Assembly: GCF_014466985.1 (NCBI RefSeq) | Contig: NZ_AP022826.1 | Coordinates: forward strand, 248,001 to 312,000 | Length of the DNA stretch: 64,000 nt | Direction of reading: 5' to 3' | Source: Nitrosophilus labii | GTDB lineage: Bacteria; Campylobacterota; Campylobacteria; Campylobacterales; Nitratiruptoraceae | In this document: piece by piece, positions 1-8,721 of the stretch | Layout: every line of letters starts with the position of its first letter | Position numbering within the stretch: position 1 is the stretch's first letter | Translations under genes and position numbers: made by a program | Notes under the pieces: generated by a model | Databases searched by the model: none | Seen by the model: the letters and a program-made list of their open reading frames with translations, nothing else | What the model was told of the DNA's origin: nothing

Positions 1-957
1 AAAACCGGAGATATTTTAGCTTTGGTTGGAGGGGTCGATTATAAAAAAAGCTCCTTTAGCAGGGCTACCCAGTCAAAAAGGCAGCCGGGAAGCTCTTTTA
101 AGCCTTTTATATATCAAGCGGCCCTCAATATGGGCTACTCTACCGTATCTTTGATTCCAGATGTTGCTCGAACCTACGAGTTTGATAACGGGGATGAGGT
201 TAAAAAATGGCAGCCTAAAAATTATGAGAAAGATTTTAAAGGTCTTATAACTCTTAGAGAGGCTTTGGTCCATTCAAGAAACCTAGCTACCATAAACCTT
301 GTAAATGAGATAGGACTTTTGAATGTTTACAAAGAGTTAAAAAGATTTGGCTTTAAAGACTTGCCTATGGATCTCTCCTTGTCTTTGGGAAGTCTAGGGA
401 TTTCACCTTATGAGTTTGCAGGTTTTTATTCGATCTTTTCCAACTATGGAACGAAAGTAAAACCAAGACTTATTTTGCAAATTAGTGATAAAAACGGAGA
501 TGTAATCTATGAAAAAGAGGAAAAAAAAGAGTATCTATTTGAACCAAAACAGGCCTTTTTGATGATAGATATATTAAAAGATGTGGTAAAGAGAGGAACC
601 GGAAAAAGAGCTAGAGTAAAAGGGTTAGAGGTAGCCGGAAAAACCGGAACAACAAACAACAATATAGACGCATGGTTTTGCGGTTTTACGCCGGAATTAG
701 AGGCTATTGTTTGGTTTGGAAAAGATAACAATACCCCTATGAGAAAGGGAGAATCGGGTGGTGTGGCAGCAGCGCCGGTTGTAGGGAAATTTTTTAAAGA
801 GCTTTTGAAAAAACATCCTGAAATTAAAAGAGAGTTTGATGCTCCAAAAGGTATTATAATAACTAAATATAATGGTAAAAGAGAGGTATTTACTGATATC
901 TCAAAACCTCCTGCTATGAAAGAGGAGCCGGTTATTGAAGATAAACTACTTTTTTAA
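1..957 (+). CDS. Penicillin-binding protein 1A, C-terminal transpeptidase part (5' truncated by window)
   Basis: Class A PBP that cross-links peptidoglycan at the outer face of the inner membrane. Only the last 318 residues are in the window; the reading frame is open from base 1, so the TTG at 22 is not the start. All three transpeptidase motifs are visible: SSFK (S31-K34 of the visible part, in a PGSSFKP context), SRN about 65 residues later, and KTGT in AGKTGTTNNN. The N-terminal glycosyltransferase domain lies outside. A small Cys-rich gene follows after 9 bases, so the two are probably co-transcribed. Confidence 0.93.
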   Translation, partial: KTGDILALVGGVDYKKSSFSRATQSKRQPGSSFKPFIYQAALNMGYSTVSLIPDVARTYEFDNGDEVKKWQPKNYEKDFKGLITLREALVHSRNLATINLVNEIGLLNVYKELKRFGFKDLPMDLSLSLGSLGISPYEFAGFYSIFSNYGTKVKPRLILQISDKNGDVIYEKEEKKEYLFEPKQAFLMIDILKDVVKRGTGKRARVKGLEVAGKTGTTNNNIDAWFCGFTPELEAIVWFGKDNNTPMRKGESGGVAAAPVVGKFFKELLKKHPEIKREFDAPKGIIITKYNGKREVFTDISKPPAMKEEPVIEDKLLF

Positions 958-966
958 AGGGAAATT

Positions 967-1377
967 ATGTTGTTTGTAATGGAAGGAATCTGTCCAAAAT
1001 GTAAACAAAAAGGACAAAAGGTCTCTCATGAGGTACTGATGGCACATCTAAAAGATATATCAAAAATAAAAAAGGATAAAGGGTATTACTTTTGTTGGAG
1101 CGGTGATTGTGAAAATATCTATTTTGCGATAGGAGAAAATCTAACGCAAGAGGATGTTATAAGAGAAGTTGGATATAAAAATTTCTCAAGTGAAGATGGA
1201 ATAGTATGTTTTTGTTTTAACTATACAAAAGGGAGTATTGGTCCCGACTCTTTTAAAGAGAAAAAGTTGAAAGTTAAACTCCACGGATGTAACTGCGCTC
1301 TTAGAAATCCTAGCGGGGGATGCTGTACCAGTTGGTTTAAAAATTATGTAAAAGAGAAATTTAAGAGGGGTGATTAA
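967..1377 (+). CDS. Cysteine-rich CopZ-type zinc/iron-sulfur domain protein
   Basis: A 136-residue soluble protein with a CPKC pair near the N-terminus, a central Cys (about C43), CFC near residue 80 and a C-terminal CNC...CC group. This spacing resembles the zinc-binding plus [2Fe-2S] domain of Archaeoglobus-type CopZ and the BFD-like ferredoxin domain. No HMA copper-chaperone domain follows, so it is a stand-alone metal/redox domain. The ATG at 967 has AAAGGG about 6 bases upstream; the ATG three codons later is less well placed. It directly follows the PBP1A gene. The physiological partner cannot be told from the sequence. Confidence 0.7.
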   Translation: MLFVMEGICPKCKQKGQKVSHEVLMAHLKDISKIKKDKGYYFCWSGDCENIYFAIGENLTQEDVIREVGYKNFSSEDGIVCFCFNYTKGSIGPDSFKEKKLKVKLHGCNCALRNPSGGCCTSWFKNYVKEKFKRGD

Positions 1378-1397
1378 TTTTTAATCAAAAAATAAAA

Positions 1398-1424
1398 TTT
1401 AATTAAATTTGATTTAGATATAAT
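1398..1424 (+). promoter_or_regulatory. Probable sigma-70 promoter of glnA
   Basis: A perfect -10 box TATAAT lies at 1419-1424 in an AT-rich stretch. TTTAAT at 1398-1403 is a weak -35 candidate, as is usual in Campylobacterota, where the -35 is poorly conserved. It sits about 36 bases upstream of the glnA ATG and just downstream of the preceding stop codon. Confidence 0.6.
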
Positions 1425-1460
1425 TTTTGGTGAATTCAAAAAAATATAAAAGGAGTATAT

Positions 1461-2903
1461 ATGTTTCAAATAGATGAAGCAAAGCTTCAAAAACTCTTTG
1501 ATACTATCAAAGAGCATGAGATTGAATTTATAGACTTTAGATTTACTGACATTAAAGGTGCTTGGCATCATGTTACTTATAATGTAAAGGCTATTAGTGA
1601 GGAAACTTTTAGAAATGGACTTCCATTTGACGGTAGTTCTCTTCCAGCTTGGCAGCCTATCAATAAGTCCGATATGGTTTTAGTGCCAGAAGCTGGAACT
1701 GAATTTGTTGATCCTTTTACAGCTGATCCGACTTTAGTCGTAATTTGTGATGTTTATGATATATACAAAAACCAGCCATATGAAAAGTGTCCAAGAAGCA
1801 TAGCAAAAAAAGCTCTAAAATATCTACAAGAGAGCGGAATTGGAGATGTTGCTTATTTTGGACCTGAAAATGAATTTTTTGTTTTTGACAACATTACAAT
1901 CAGAGATGAGATAAATTGTCAAAGCTATGAGGTTGATACAAGTGAAGGAGAGTGGAATAGAGGTGTTGATAATCCTGAAAACGATGTTTACAATATTGGA
2001 CACAGACCAGGAACAAAAGGTGGATATTTCCCAGTTCCTCCAGTAGATAGCTTAATGGATATAAGAGCTGAAATGAGTAAAGTAATGGAGGAAATTGGAC
2101 TTGAGACATATGTAATACACCATGAAGTTGCCCAGGGACAAGGCGAAATTGGTGTGAAATTTGGAACGCTTATAGAAGCAGCCGATAATGTTCAAAAGTT
2201 AAAATATGTTGTTAAAAATGTTGCGCATATAAATGGTAAAACTGCAACATTTATGCCAAAGCCTTTGTATGGAGATAACGGTAACGGTATGCATACTCAC
2301 ATCTCTATCTGGAAAGATGGAAAGAACCTATTTTATGGAGATGGGTATGCAAATCTAAGTGAAACAGGACTTCATTTTATAGGTGGGGTTTTAAAACATG
2401 CTCGAGCAGTTGCAGCCTTTACAAATGCTTCTACAAACTCTTATAAAAGATTAATTCCTGGATTTGAGGCACCTTCAATTTTGACCTATTCGGCTCAAAA
2501 CAGAAGTGCAAGTTGTAGAATTCCTTGGGGAGCCGGTGAAAAGAGCGTAAGGACTGAGTTTAGATTTCCTGATAGCTCTTCAAATCCATATTTGGCTTTT
2601 ACTGCTTTGCTTCTTGCAGGTATTGATGGTATAAAAAATAAGATTCATCCTGGTGAACCTATGGAAATGGATTTGTTTGAACTTAGTCTAGATGAAATTA
2701 GAGAAAAGGGAATTAAACAGATGCCTCATACTTTAAGGGAAGCTGTGGAAGCAATGCTAAAAGAGAAAGAGTTATTTAAAGTTGGTGAAGTAATGACAGA
2801 AGAGTTTATTCAAACATACCAGCATTACAAGTTTGAGACAGAAATCTGGCCGTGGGAAGGAAGACCGCATCCATACGAATTTATAACTACATACTCTTGC
2901 TAA
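1461..2903 (+). CDS. glnA: Glutamine synthetase, type I
   Basis: Makes glutamine from glutamate, ammonia and ATP. The 480-residue length and motifs fit GSI: DGSS near residue 57, the catalytic NGMHTH around 275, and the NRSASCRIP block. The start ATG has AAAGGAG 7 bases upstream. The position where enterobacterial GSI has the adenylylated Tyr (NLYDLP) here reads DLFELS, so the modified Tyr is replaced by Phe and control by GlnE-type adenylylation is unlikely (inference). It has its own promoter upstream and a hairpin downstream, so it is probably monocistronic. Confidence 0.97.
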   Translation: MFQIDEAKLQKLFDTIKEHEIEFIDFRFTDIKGAWHHVTYNVKAISEETFRNGLPFDGSSLPAWQPINKSDMVLVPEAGTEFVDPFTADPTLVVICDVYDIYKNQPYEKCPRSIAKKALKYLQESGIGDVAYFGPENEFFVFDNITIRDEINCQSYEVDTSEGEWNRGVDNPENDVYNIGHRPGTKGGYFPVPPVDSLMDIRAEMSKVMEEIGLETYVIHHEVAQGQGEIGVKFGTLIEAADNVQKLKYVVKNVAHINGKTATFMPKPLYGDNGNGMHTHISIWKDGKNLFYGDGYANLSETGLHFIGGVLKHARAVAAFTNASTNSYKRLIPGFEAPSILTYSAQNRSASCRIPWGAGEKSVRTEFRFPDSSSNPYLAFTALLLAGIDGIKNKIHPGEPMEMDLFELSLDEIREKGIKQMPHTLREAVEAMLKEKELFKVGEVMTEEFIQTYQHYKFETEIWPWEGRPHPYEFITTYSC

Positions 2904-2906
2904 TTT

Positions 2907-2923
2907 TTGGGGCTTTGCCCCAA
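2907..2923 (+). terminator. Hairpin between convergent glnA and PHP-domain gene
   Basis: TTGGGGC and GCCCCAA form a perfect 7-bp stem around a 3-base TTT loop immediately after the glnA stop codon, followed by an AT-rich run. Intrinsic terminator for glnA; it might also serve the opposing gene, though the run on that side is A-rich. Confidence 0.7.
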
Positions 2924-2925
2924 TA

Positions 2926-3744
2926 TTAAAATTTAATCAATATTTTTTCTTTATTTCTAAATATTGCAAATTCTGAATATCCAATCCCTTTTGCTAAACT
3001 TTTTAACTCTTCTATTTTAAAACCTACTTGTTCAGGTTTGTGGGCATCACTTGCAAAAGTGATAGGTATATCCATTTCATACGCCATCTCTAAAAGTTCT
3101 TTGCTGGGATAGATTTCACCTACCGGTTTTCTTAGTCCAGCACTAGAGATTTCCAAAACCATATCAGATTTTTTTATAGCTTTTAAAGCATTTCTTGCAA
3201 TCACTCTTACATCTTTTTTGGGTTTGTAATTAAAAACTTTTATAAGATCTAAGTGACCGACTATATCAAAAAGTCTTTTTTTTGCCATTGCCTCTATCGC
3301 ATCAAAATAGTCTTGCCAGATTTTATCTATATCTTGATTTTTATATTCGCCGATAAACTCGGGATTGTCAAAACCCCAAAGATTTTGATGTATTAATATC
3401 TCTTTGTGAGAGCTAGTTTTAGGCAGAAAATGTACCGAGCCTATGAGATAATCCACTTTTGCATTTAAGACTCTATCTTCTATGAGTCCGGGTAAAAAAT
3501 CCACCTCATAGGCTAAAAGAATCTCTATTTTATCTTTGTATCTCTCTTTTGTTTCTTTAACCATCTGTTCATATATCGCTATCTGTGATAGTTTCATTCT
3601 GTATTTTGGGTCAAAGTTCATTGGTGCGTGATCACTAAATCCAAAAATATCTATCTTTTTTTCGATTGCGGCTTCTATATACTCTTCAATTTCACCTTCT
3701 GCGTGGTTACAAAGTTTTGTGTGATTGTGAAGATCGACTCTCAT
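2926..3744 (-). CDS. PHP-domain phosphoesterase, histidinol-phosphatase (HisJ/HisK) type
   Basis: 272 residues beginning with the PHP metal-binding motif DLHNHT (residues 4-9) and followed by FGFSDHAPM, a conserved GSVHFLP and a late SDAHKPEQVG. These are the metal ligands of the HisJ-type histidinol-phosphate phosphatase family, which would act in histidine biosynthesis. Some family members are phosphoesterases of unknown substrate, and no his genes are nearby, so the substrate is inferred. The gene is convergent with glnA and divergent from the ankyrin gene. Confidence 0.85.
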   Translation of the reverse strand: MRVDLHNHTKLCNHAEGEIEEYIEAAIEKKIDIFGFSDHAPMNFDPKYRMKLSQIAIYEQMVKETKERYKDKIEILLAYEVDFLPGLIEDRVLNAKVDYLIGSVHFLPKTSSHKEILIHQNLWGFDNPEFIGEYKNQDIDKIWQDYFDAIEAMAKKRLFDIVGHLDLIKVFNYKPKKDVRVIARNALKAIKKSDMVLEISSAGLRKPVGEIYPSKELLEMAYEMDIPITFASDAHKPEQVGFKIEELKSLAKGIGYSEFAIFRNKEKILIKF

Positions 3745-3765
3745 TTTCTCCCTTTTAATATTTGA

Positions 3766-3771
3766 TATAAT
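3766..3771 (+). promoter_or_regulatory. -10 box upstream of the ankyrin-repeat gene
   Basis: A perfect TATAAT 30 bases upstream of the ATG at 3802, in the 57-base space between divergent genes. No clear -35. Confidence 0.5.
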
Positions 3772-3801
3772 ATTATCTTAATTATAGCAGATGGGGGATT
3801 T

Positions 3802-4281
3802 ATGAATATTTTTAACGAGATTAAAAGAGACAATATTTTGGGGGTAAAAGAGCTACTTGAGGAGATAGATGATGTCTCTTCTTTAAAAAATGAAAACGGA
3901 GAATCGCTTCTTAGATTTGCCATTAAAAATGGATGCAGTTTAGGAGTATTTAAACTTTTAGCAAAAAGCGGCGCTGATATTTTTGAAGTTGATGAGGAAG
4001 GGGTCTCACTTTTGGATGACGCTATCAAAAAAGGAAGACTCGATATTGTTACTTTTTTAGTTGAGAGTGGATTAGATCCTAATACTACCAAAAGAAAGTC
4101 TGGTTTTACACCTCTAATGGCCGCTGTTAGCTATGGGGATGAAGAGATTACTAGATATCTCTTATCCCTTGGTGTGGATACTACAACTAAAGATGGTTTC
4201 AACTACAGTGCGAAAGATTATGCGAGAATGACGGGATATAAAAGATTTATAAAAATCATAGAAGAGTATGAGAATAAGTGA
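3802..4281 (+). CDS. Ankyrin-repeat protein
   Basis: 159 residues composed of about four ankyrin repeats, with typical turns such as ENGESLLRFAIKNG, GADIFEVDEEGVSLLDDAI and GFTPLMAAVSYGDEEITRYL. No signal peptide or membrane segment, so probably a small cytoplasmic protein-binding module. The stop codon overlaps the Shine-Dalgarno of the U32 peptidase-family gene, which suggests translational coupling. Binding partner unknown. Confidence 0.88.
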   Translation: MNIFNEIKRDNILGVKELLEEIDDVSSLKNENGESLLRFAIKNGCSLGVFKLLAKSGADIFEVDEEGVSLLDDAIKKGRLDIVTFLVESGLDPNTTKRKSGFTPLMAAVSYGDEEITRYLLSLGVDTTTKDGFNYSAKDYARMTGYKRFIKIIEEYENK

Positions 4282-4288
4282 GGATAGA

Positions 4289-5563
4289 GTGAAAAAAGTA
4301 GAGCTGTTAAGTCCTGCCGGAAATCTAGAAAAACTAAAAATCGCCATCAATTATGGGGCCGATGCCGTTTACGGAGGTGTAAGCCATTTTAGTTTGAGAA
4401 TTAGAAGCGGAAAAGAGTTTACGATCGAGAGTTTTAAAGAAGGGATCGATTACGCTCACGCAAGAGGAAAGAAGGTTTATTGTACAATAAATGGATTTCC
4501 TTTCAATTCGCAAATAAAGCTTTTTAGAAAACATGTTGAGAAGATGGCTGAGCTGGAGCCTGATGCTTTCATCGTCAGTACCCCGGGCGTTATCAATCTT
4601 TGTAAAGAGATTGCTCCTCATATAGACTTGCACCTTTCCACTCAGGCAAACGTTATGAACTATTTAGACGCTCAGGTATATTTTGAACTTGGAGTAAAAA
4701 GAATCATAGTAGCAAGAGAAATTAGCCTAAAAGATGTTCAGATAATAAAAGAGAAATTGCCTGAACTTGAGCTAGAGGTTTTTGTTCACGGAAGTATGTG
4801 TTTTGCTTATAGCGGAAGATGTCTTATATCGACTATGCAAAGCGGAAGGGTACCAAATAGAGGTAGCTGCGCAAATGACTGTAGGTTTCCTTATACTCTT
4901 TATGCGGAAAATCCAGAGACCGGAACACTTTTTAAACTAGAAGAGGTGGCAGGTGAGGGAACATATATCATGAATGCAAAAGATCTAAATCTAGCAAGCC
5001 ACATAAAAGAGATTTTAGATAGCAAAGCAGTAGATAGCTTAAAAATCGAAGGAAGAACAAAAAGTCCTTACTATACCGCGATAACAACTAAAGTTTATAG
5101 ATGTGCGATAGATGATTATTATAATGGCAGATTTTATCCTGAAATCTATCAAAAAGAGTTGCATACTACTAAACATAGAGGTTTTACCGATGCATATCTT
5201 ATTCAAAGACCTTATGAGAAGGCAGATACACAAAAGTTAGACAGCTCTATCAGTGAAGGAACTCATCAAGTAACGGCTGAAGTTACGGAAGATGGGCTTT
5301 ACTTTTTGACAAAAGATAAGATGTGTAAAGGTGATGAGGTAGAGATAGTTTCACCTAATGGGGAGTTGACGGAGTGTGAAAACGAGATAGGAAAAGTTTA
5401 CAAAAAAGAGGATTCTTGGTTTGTGAAATTTTACAAAATCAAGACCGAGTCCGGTAAAGAGATGGAGTGTATTCACAGCGGAAATCAAAATAGAGTAAAG
5501 CTTCCATGTAAAATGGAGCCTTTCTCGTTTTTTAGGAGAAAAATTGGAAAAAGTAACGATTAA
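4289..5563 (+). CDS. U32 peptidase family protein (TrhP/YegQ-like tRNA hydroxylation factor family)
   Basis: About 424 residues from the GTG at 4289, which has GAGGA 5 bases upstream and gives the usual family start, VKKVELLSPAGN. An in-frame ATG at 4268 adds 7 residues but has a poorer ribosome site. Family signatures are present: YGADAVYGG, and the U32 block EVFVHGSMC followed by SGRC and NRGSCANDCR with its conserved cysteines. Relatives (TrhP) act in prephenate-dependent 5-hydroxyuridine formation in tRNA; others are called collagenase-like proteases. The tRNA role is the better-supported family function but is inferred here. Confidence 0.9.
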   Translation: MKKVELLSPAGNLEKLKIAINYGADAVYGGVSHFSLRIRSGKEFTIESFKEGIDYAHARGKKVYCTINGFPFNSQIKLFRKHVEKMAELEPDAFIVSTPGVINLCKEIAPHIDLHLSTQANVMNYLDAQVYFELGVKRIIVAREISLKDVQIIKEKLPELELEVFVHGSMCFAYSGRCLISTMQSGRVPNRGSCANDCRFPYTLYAENPETGTLFKLEEVAGEGTYIMNAKDLNLASHIKEILDSKAVDSLKIEGRTKSPYYTAITTKVYRCAIDDYYNGRFYPEIYQKELHTTKHRGFTDAYLIQRPYEKADTQKLDSSISEGTHQVTAEVTEDGLYFLTKDKMCKGDEVEIVSPNGELTECENEIGKVYKKEDSWFVKFYKIKTESGKEMECIHSGNQNRVKLPCKMEPFSFFRRKIGKSND

Positions 5564-5840
5564 AGAGATAGTTCCAATCTGGTGGGCATGGCAGTGGAGG
5601 GCTATGGTTGCTACATTAGTAGGTACTTTGGTATTTAGTTTTTTGATAGGTTTGATAGGAGGTATCTTAGGGTTTTCTAAAGAGAGTATATATATACTTA
5701 CAAATCTGGTTTCTTTAGCGGTAGCCATATATGCCTCTTTATACTTTTTTGCGTATATTTTCAATATGAGGTTTAAAAAGTATAAACTCTGTATAATGGA
5801 AGATAGTAATCATTACGCTAAAAAGGCGGCTTTGATTTAA
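5544..5840 (+). CDS. Small two-helix membrane protein, function unknown
   Basis: 98 residues starting at a TTG with AGGAGA 4 bases upstream; the start overlaps the end of the U32 gene by 20 bases. Two hydrophobic segments, about residues 22-44 and 48-73, flank a short loop, and there is a basic/polar C-terminal tail. Aromatic-rich N-terminus (IWWAWQWR). No family recognised. The tight overlap implies co-translation with the U32 gene, and the pair lies just upstream of purE. Confidence 0.75.
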   Translation: MEKVTIKEIVPIWWAWQWRAMVATLVGTLVFSFLIGLIGGILGFSKESIYILTNLVSLAVAIYASLYFFAYIFNMRFKKYKLCIMEDSNHYAKKAALI

Positions 5841-5894
5841 AGATAGATAGATTTTTCCAAAAATTTTTAATCAAACCAAACGTAAAGGAGTATT

Positions 5895-6389
5895 ATGAGA
5901 TTCGTATCTATTATAATGGGAAGTAAAAGCGATTATGAGATTATGAAAGAGTGTGCTAATGTACTTGAAAAGTTTGGCGTTCAGTATGAGTTGCTCATCT
6001 CTAGCGCTCACAGAAGTCCTCATAGAACAAAAAGTTATGTTGTAGAGGCTGAAAAAAAGGGTGCCAAAGTATTTATCTGTGCCGCCGGGATGGCCGCTCA
6101 TTTGGCAGGTGTGGTAGCATCTTTAACCGTTAAACCCGTTATAGGCGTACCTATGAAGGGAGGATTTATGGACGGAATGGATGCACTTTTAAGTACAGTT
6201 CAAATGCCTGCTGGTATGCCTGTTGCTACGGTAGCGGTGGGAAAAGCTGGAGCGGTTAACGCGGCATATCTAGCTATGCAGATTTTAGCTATAGATGATG
6301 ATGAACTAAAGACAAAACTTGAAGAAGACCGCATAGCAAAAGCGAAAAAAGTTGAAGCAGATTCTAGTCAGATAGAAGTATTATTGTAG
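5895..6389 (+). CDS. purE: N5-carboxyaminoimidazole ribonucleotide mutase
   Basis: Class I PurE converting N5-CAIR to CAIR in purine synthesis. 164 residues with the signature GSKSDYEIM near the N-terminus, SAHRSPHRT around residue 41, the GMAAHLAGV loop and GGFMDGMDALLSTVQMP. The catalytic His is in SAHR. The ATG has AAAGGAG 6 bases upstream. Its TAG stop is the first triplet of an 8-base tandem repeat that fills the space to the next gene. Confidence 0.96.
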   Translation: MRFVSIIMGSKSDYEIMKECANVLEKFGVQYELLISSAHRSPHRTKSYVVEAEKKGAKVFICAAGMAAHLAGVVASLTVKPVIGVPMKGGFMDGMDALLSTVQMPAGMPVATVAVGKAGAVNAAYLAMQILAIDDDELKTKLEEDRIAKAKKVEADSSQIEVLL

Positions 6390-6460
6390 TTAATTAGTTG
6401 AATAGTTGAGTGGTTGAGTAATAGCGGTTTTTTTCTACTCAACTACTTAACTTTTTTAAC
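6387..6460. repeat. 8-base-period inverted degenerate repeat
   Basis: Arm 1 (6387-6418) is four 8-mers: TAGTTAAT, TAGTTGAA, TAGTTGAG, TGGTTGAG. Arm 2 (6435-6450) is the same pattern on the other strand: CTACTCAA, CTACTTAA. The arms pair 14 of 16 around a short T-rich loop. The purE stop codon is inside the first unit, so this could also act as an attenuating hairpin. Confidence 0.8.
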
Positions 6461-6486
6461 CAGTCCACAAAACAACAAGGAAAATA

Positions 6487-7347
6487 ATGTATATGAAACC
6501 AGATTGTTTGGCTTGTCTTTATAACCAGACATTGAGAGTTGTAAAAGCGATAAATTGTGAAGAAGATTGTGCTGTCAAGGTTTTGAAAGAGTCTGCAAAA
6601 CTTATATCCAAACTGAAAATAGAGCAGACTCCACCTGAGGCCGCGTCGCTTTTGTACCCTAAGATTTCTGAGATTGTCGGTAAAATCGATCTTTATGAAG
6701 AGAAAAAGATAGAATCTACCGATAAAGCTTTGAAACTATTAGAACTAGTCCTAAAAAAAATGAATAATTCTGAAGATATTGTGGATACGGCTTTAAGAGC
6801 CGCAGTAGCAGGGAACGTCATAGATTTTGCCACTGAAGTTACTTTTGATATAAAAAAAGAGATTGAGACTATTTTTGAAGCCGAGTTTGCCGTGGATCAT
6901 AAAGAGCTTTTCAAAAAGAGACTAAAAGAGGCGAAATCTTTGATGGTAATAGGAGATAACGTAGGAGAACATCTCTTTGATAAAGTTATGATAGAGACAT
7001 TTTTAGATTTCAATCCAAAACTAGATATCTACTATGTTGTAAGAGGAAGGCCTATAATTAACGATGTTACCGTATCTGATGCGAAAGCTATAGATATGGA
7101 CAAAATCGCCACTATTGTAGATAGCGGGGTTGATACTCCCGGATTTATCTTAGATAGAGCAAATGAAGAGACAAAAGAGCTTTTTAAAAAGGCGGAACTG
7201 ATACTTGCCAAAGGTATGGGGAATTTTGAGTGTATGGAAGAGATGAAAGATGAGAGGCTCTTTTTTCTTTTCAAAGTAAAGTGTTCCGTAGTAGCCGATA
7301 AAATAGGTAAAAATGTTGGGGACTTGATTTGCATGAGCGCAGGATAG
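6487..7347 (+). CDS. DUF89 / ARMT1-like metal-dependent phosphatase family protein
   Basis: 286 residues. It begins with CLACLYNQ (a CxxC seen in prokaryotic subfamily members) and carries the family block IGDNVGEHLFDKV (around residue 155) followed by VRGRPIINDVT with downstream acidic residues, all expected metal or phosphate ligands. DUF89 proteins are damage-control phosphatases acting on reactive sugar-phosphate by-products; the substrate here is unknown. AAGGA lies 6 bases before the ATG. Flanked on both sides by inverted degenerate repeats. Confidence 0.85.
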   Translation: MYMKPDCLACLYNQTLRVVKAINCEEDCAVKVLKESAKLISKLKIEQTPPEAASLLYPKISEIVGKIDLYEEKKIESTDKALKLLELVLKKMNNSEDIVDTALRAAVAGNVIDFATEVTFDIKKEIETIFEAEFAVDHKELFKKRLKEAKSLMVIGDNVGEHLFDKVMIETFLDFNPKLDIYYVVRGRPIINDVTVSDAKAIDMDKIATIVDSGVDTPGFILDRANEETKELFKKAELILAKGMGNFECMEEMKDERLFFLFKVKCSVVADKIGKNVGDLICMSAG

Positions 7348-7411
7348 TTAAAATGGTTGAAGAGTTTAGCAGTTGAAATAATTAACATCTTTAACTACTC
7401 AACCATTTTAA
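7345..7411. repeat. Near-perfect inverted repeat with about 8-base internal period
   Basis: Arm 7348-7366 and arm 7393-7411 are reverse complements at 17 of 19 positions, separated by 26 bases. Internally the units (GGTTGAAG, AGTTTAGC, AGTTGAAA, TAATTAAC) keep an 8-base step. It begins at the stop codon of the DUF89 gene and ends shortly before the Shine-Dalgarno of the glutaredoxin gene. A short T-run follows, so terminator activity is possible. Confidence 0.75.
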
Positions 7412-7445
7412 TTTTTAATAAATATTCTAAATTTAAGGAGGTGAA

Positions 7446-7697
7446 ATGAGTGGAAAAAAACCTCAAAAAAAAGTTGTTATATTTACAGGACCAGGTTGCC
7501 ATTGGTGTGTAAAAGCTAAAAACTACTTTAAAGCCAAAGGTATAAAGTTTAAAGAGATAGATATAAGCAAAGACCAAAAAGCTGCCAAAGATTGTGAAAG
7601 ACATGGTTGCAGAGGTGTTCCGGTTGTACTTATAGGGAGTAGATGGATCTGCGGATTCGATCAGGCTAAGATAGAAAAAGAGCTGGGAATCAGATAA
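7446..7697 (+). CDS. Glutaredoxin-like thiol-disulfide protein
   Basis: 83-residue thioredoxin-fold protein with active site CHWC (residues 18-21), the cis-proline motif RGVPVV and the glutathione-site-like GFDQ near the C-terminus. Likely reduces disulfides or glutathionylated/low-molecular-weight-thiol adducts in the cytoplasm. The ATG is preceded by AAGGAGGTGAA, one of the strongest ribosome sites in the window. Twelve bases separate it from glyQ. Confidence 0.9.
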   Translation: MSGKKPQKKVVIFTGPGCHWCVKAKNYFKAKGIKFKEIDISKDQKAAKDCERHGCRGVPVVLIGSRWICGFDQAKIEKELGIR

Positions 7698-7709
7698 AAA
7701 GGAAGATTA

Positions 7710-8579
7710 ATGATAACTTTTAGCGAATTGCTACTTAAACTCCAAAATTTTTGGGCAAAGGAGGGTTGTACAATAGTGCAGCCTTATGATTTTCCAAGTG
7801 GTGCAGGTACTTTTCACCCAGCAACTTTTTTAAAATCTCTTGACGACAAACCGTGGGCAACAGCTTATGTTGCTCCTTCACGTCGTCCCACTGATGGCAG
7901 ATATGGAGAAAATCCTAACAGACTAGGAGCTTATTATCAGTTTCAAGTACTTATAAAGCCAAGCCCAGACAATATACAAGAGTTTTATCTCAAAAGCCTG
8001 GAGGCTTTGGGACTGGATATTAAAAATCATGATATAAGGTTTGTAGAGGATAACTGGGAGAGCCCTACTCTTGGTGCTTGGGGGTTAGGTTGGGAAGTTT
8101 GGTTAGATGGAATGGAGGTTACTCAATTTACCTATTTTCAGCAGGTGGGGGGATTTTCTTGCGATCCTGTGGCTGTTGAGATAACGTACGGGACGGAGAG
8201 ACTAGCTATGTATCTGCAGGGAGTCGAGAGTGTTTTTGATATAGTCTGGAACAAAAATCCTGACGGTAGTTGTGTAACTTATGCGGATGTTCATAAAAGA
8301 AGCGAGTTTGAATTTAGCAGATACAATTTCGAAGTGGCAGATACTTCGATGCTGTTTAGGCATTTTGAAGATGCGGCTAAGGAGTGTAAAAGATGTTTAG
8401 AACAAAAAATCCCTTTGGCTGCATATGATTATTGTCTTTTAGCTAGTCATATATTTAATACTTTAGATGCAAGAAAGGCTATAAGTGTAACTGAGAGACA
8501 AAATTTTATTTTAAAAGTAAGAGAGCTTGCAAGAGGTTGTGCAACAGTCTATAAAGAAGTGAGTGGGGAGTGGGTGTGA
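7710..8579 (+). CDS. glyQ: Glycyl-tRNA synthetase alpha subunit
   Basis: Catalytic subunit of the heterotetrameric (alpha2beta2) bacterial GlyRS. 289 residues with the family signatures [24 protein letters not shown] near the N-terminus, [17 protein letters not shown] and [19 protein letters not shown]. The beta subunit gene glyS is not in the window. In this phylum glyQ precedes the Nif3-like gene, as here. The last residues (VSGEWV) and the stop codon fall inside a 7-base repetitive stretch that continues into the spacer. Confidence 0.97.
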   Translation: MITFSELLLKLQNFWAKEGCTIVQPYDFPSGAGTFHPATFLKSLDDKPWATAYVAPSRRPTDGRYGENPNRLGAYYQFQVLIKPSPDNIQEFYLKSLEALGLDIKNHDIRFVEDNWESPTLGAWGLGWEVWLDGMEVTQFTYFQQVGGFSCDPVAVEITYGTERLAMYLQGVESVFDIVWNKNPDGSCVTYADVHKRSEFEFSRYNFEVADTSMLFRHFEDAAKECKRCLEQKIPLAAYDYCLLASHIFNTLDARKAISVTERQNFILKVRELARGCATVYKEVSGEWV

Positions 8580-8712
8580 AGGAGTGAAGCAGTGAAAGGG
8601 TGTTGGTGTTAGTGTTAAGAATTAAGTGTTAAGAGTTAGGATTATCTAATATATCAATTCCCAATACACTAATATACCAATGCACCAATGTCTAATATCC
8701 AATGTCCAATAA
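8559..8712. repeat. Degenerate 7/8-base repeat running from the glyQ 3' end to the next gene
   Basis: Units on the first side include GTGAGTG, GGGAGTG, AGGAGTGA, AGCAGTGA, GTGTTAA, GAATTAA, GTGTTAA, GAGTTAG. Units on the far side include CCAATAC, ACTAATA, TACCAATG, CACCAATG, CCAATGT, CCAATAA. The strand bias flips in the middle (G/T-rich to C/A-rich), as in the other loci, but here 7- and 8-base steps are mixed. No gene in this spacer. Confidence 0.7.
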
Positions 8713-8721
8713 GGAAATTTT

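Noticed and set aside
1377-1461. Riboswitch or glutamine RNA upstream of glnA
   Set aside because: The spacer is only 83 bases, nearly all A/T, and has a promoter but no stable stem.
4268-4288. ATG 4268 as start of the U32 gene
   Set aside because: It has no convincing ribosome site and adds residues not seen at the usual family start, while GTG 4289 has GAGGA at good spacing.
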